Source of the DNA: Ottowia sp.
Lineage (GTDB): Bacteria > Pseudomonadota > Gammaproteobacteria > Burkholderiales > Burkholderiaceae_C
Length of the DNA: 23,915 nucleotides
Assembly (NCBI GenBank): GCA_023228705.1
Contig: JALOAS010000045.1
Coordinates: forward strand, 1 to 23,915
Reading direction: 5' to 3'
Shown here: one piece after another, positions 23,827 through 23,915 of the stretch
Layout: each line of letters begins with the position of its first letter
Numbering within the stretch: the stretch's first letter is position 1
Program-made: the position numbers and the translations under genes
Notes under the pieces: model-generated
The model's input: the letters and a program-made list of their open reading frames with translations, nothing else
What the model was told of the DNA's origin: nothing
Database searches by the model: none

Positions 23827-23842
23827 ATGACCGATGACCTCG
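23827..23842 (+). repeat. 16-bp direct repeat, copy 2
   Basis: This is an exact copy of the 16-mer at 21973-21988. It lies in the intergenic region upstream of the oxidase start, next to the heptamer array. Confidence 0.85.
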
Positions 23843-23859
23843 CTTGCGCCTTGATTGAG

Positions 23860-23915
23860 GTTGAGCGTTGAGCGTTGTGCGTTGTGCGTTGTGCGTGGTG
23901 CGTGGTGCGTGGTGC
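23860..23915. repeat. Heptanucleotide tandem repeat array at window edge
   Basis: There are eight consecutive 7-bp units: GTTGAGC twice, GTTGTGC three times, then GTGGTGC three times, running off the end of the window. The grouped variants suggest expansion by slippage after point changes. The first two units are the reverse complement of the GCTCAAC array at 22076-22103. Confidence 0.9.

Noticed and set aside
22747..23830. Plus-strand frames over the copper/cytochrome genes
   Set aside because: They are antisense to genes with clear haem, DsbD-like and copper-binding motifs.
22040..23915. CRISPR-like array
   Set aside because: The repeats are 7 or 16 bp and contiguous, with no unique spacers of regular length and no cas genes.
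1..23915. tRNA, rRNA or attachment site
   Set aside because: No tRNA-like cloverleaf, rRNA segment or duplicated attachment sequence could be recognised by eye; a tRNAscan run would settle this.

Overview
The window is GC-rich bacterial DNA. Gene content (Glk-type glucokinase, GT20 trehalose-6-phosphate synthase, a periplasmic copper/cytochrome c cluster, proteobacterial IS families, remnants of an integrating conjugative element) points to a proteobacterium, most likely a betaproteobacterium. That placement is inference.

Layout. (1) 16-3061: two intact chromosomal genes on the + strand, glucokinase and trehalose-6-phosphate synthase (otsA). (2) 3062-5955: an insertion-sequence graveyard. 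It holds the right end of an IS3-family element, an internally deleted IS4-family element with matching inverted ends, and the C-terminal stump of an IS256-family transposase, embedded in DNA with no convincing genes. (3) 5956-20282: three very large co-directional genes (2453, 1246 and 1061 codons) separated by 21 and 17 bp, each with a clear ribosome binding site. This is an obvious operon of unknown function. Protein 1 is beta-rich, with an OmpA-like segment and a long glycine-rich core that resembles DUF6603-type proteins. Protein 2 looks like a string of FnIII-like beta-sandwiches. Protein 3 ends in a phospholipase D-like domain whose visible HKD motif has lost its His and Lys. None has a recognisable signal peptide. 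(4) 20283-21300: debris of an integrating conjugative element on the - strand, namely the start of a DUF3577 gene cut at the operon's 3' end and a frameshifted ParA fragment. (5) 21403-23779: - strand genes. In transcription order these are a TAT-exported multicopper oxidase truncated by an internal deletion, a membrane-anchored DsbD N-terminal-like protein, a monohaem cytochrome c and, after a repeat-rich gap, two overlapping small membrane proteins. Heptanucleotide repeats lie in the gaps and at the right edge of the window.

The main biological interest is the giant three-gene operon. It sits between IS wreckage and conjugative-element wreckage, so it looks like accessory, horizontally acquired DNA. 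Unlike its flanks it is intact over 14.3 kb, which suggests selection for its function. The proteins may form one complex: a beta-rich scaffold, a FnIII-like partner and a PLD-fold partner. The sequence does not reveal what the complex does.
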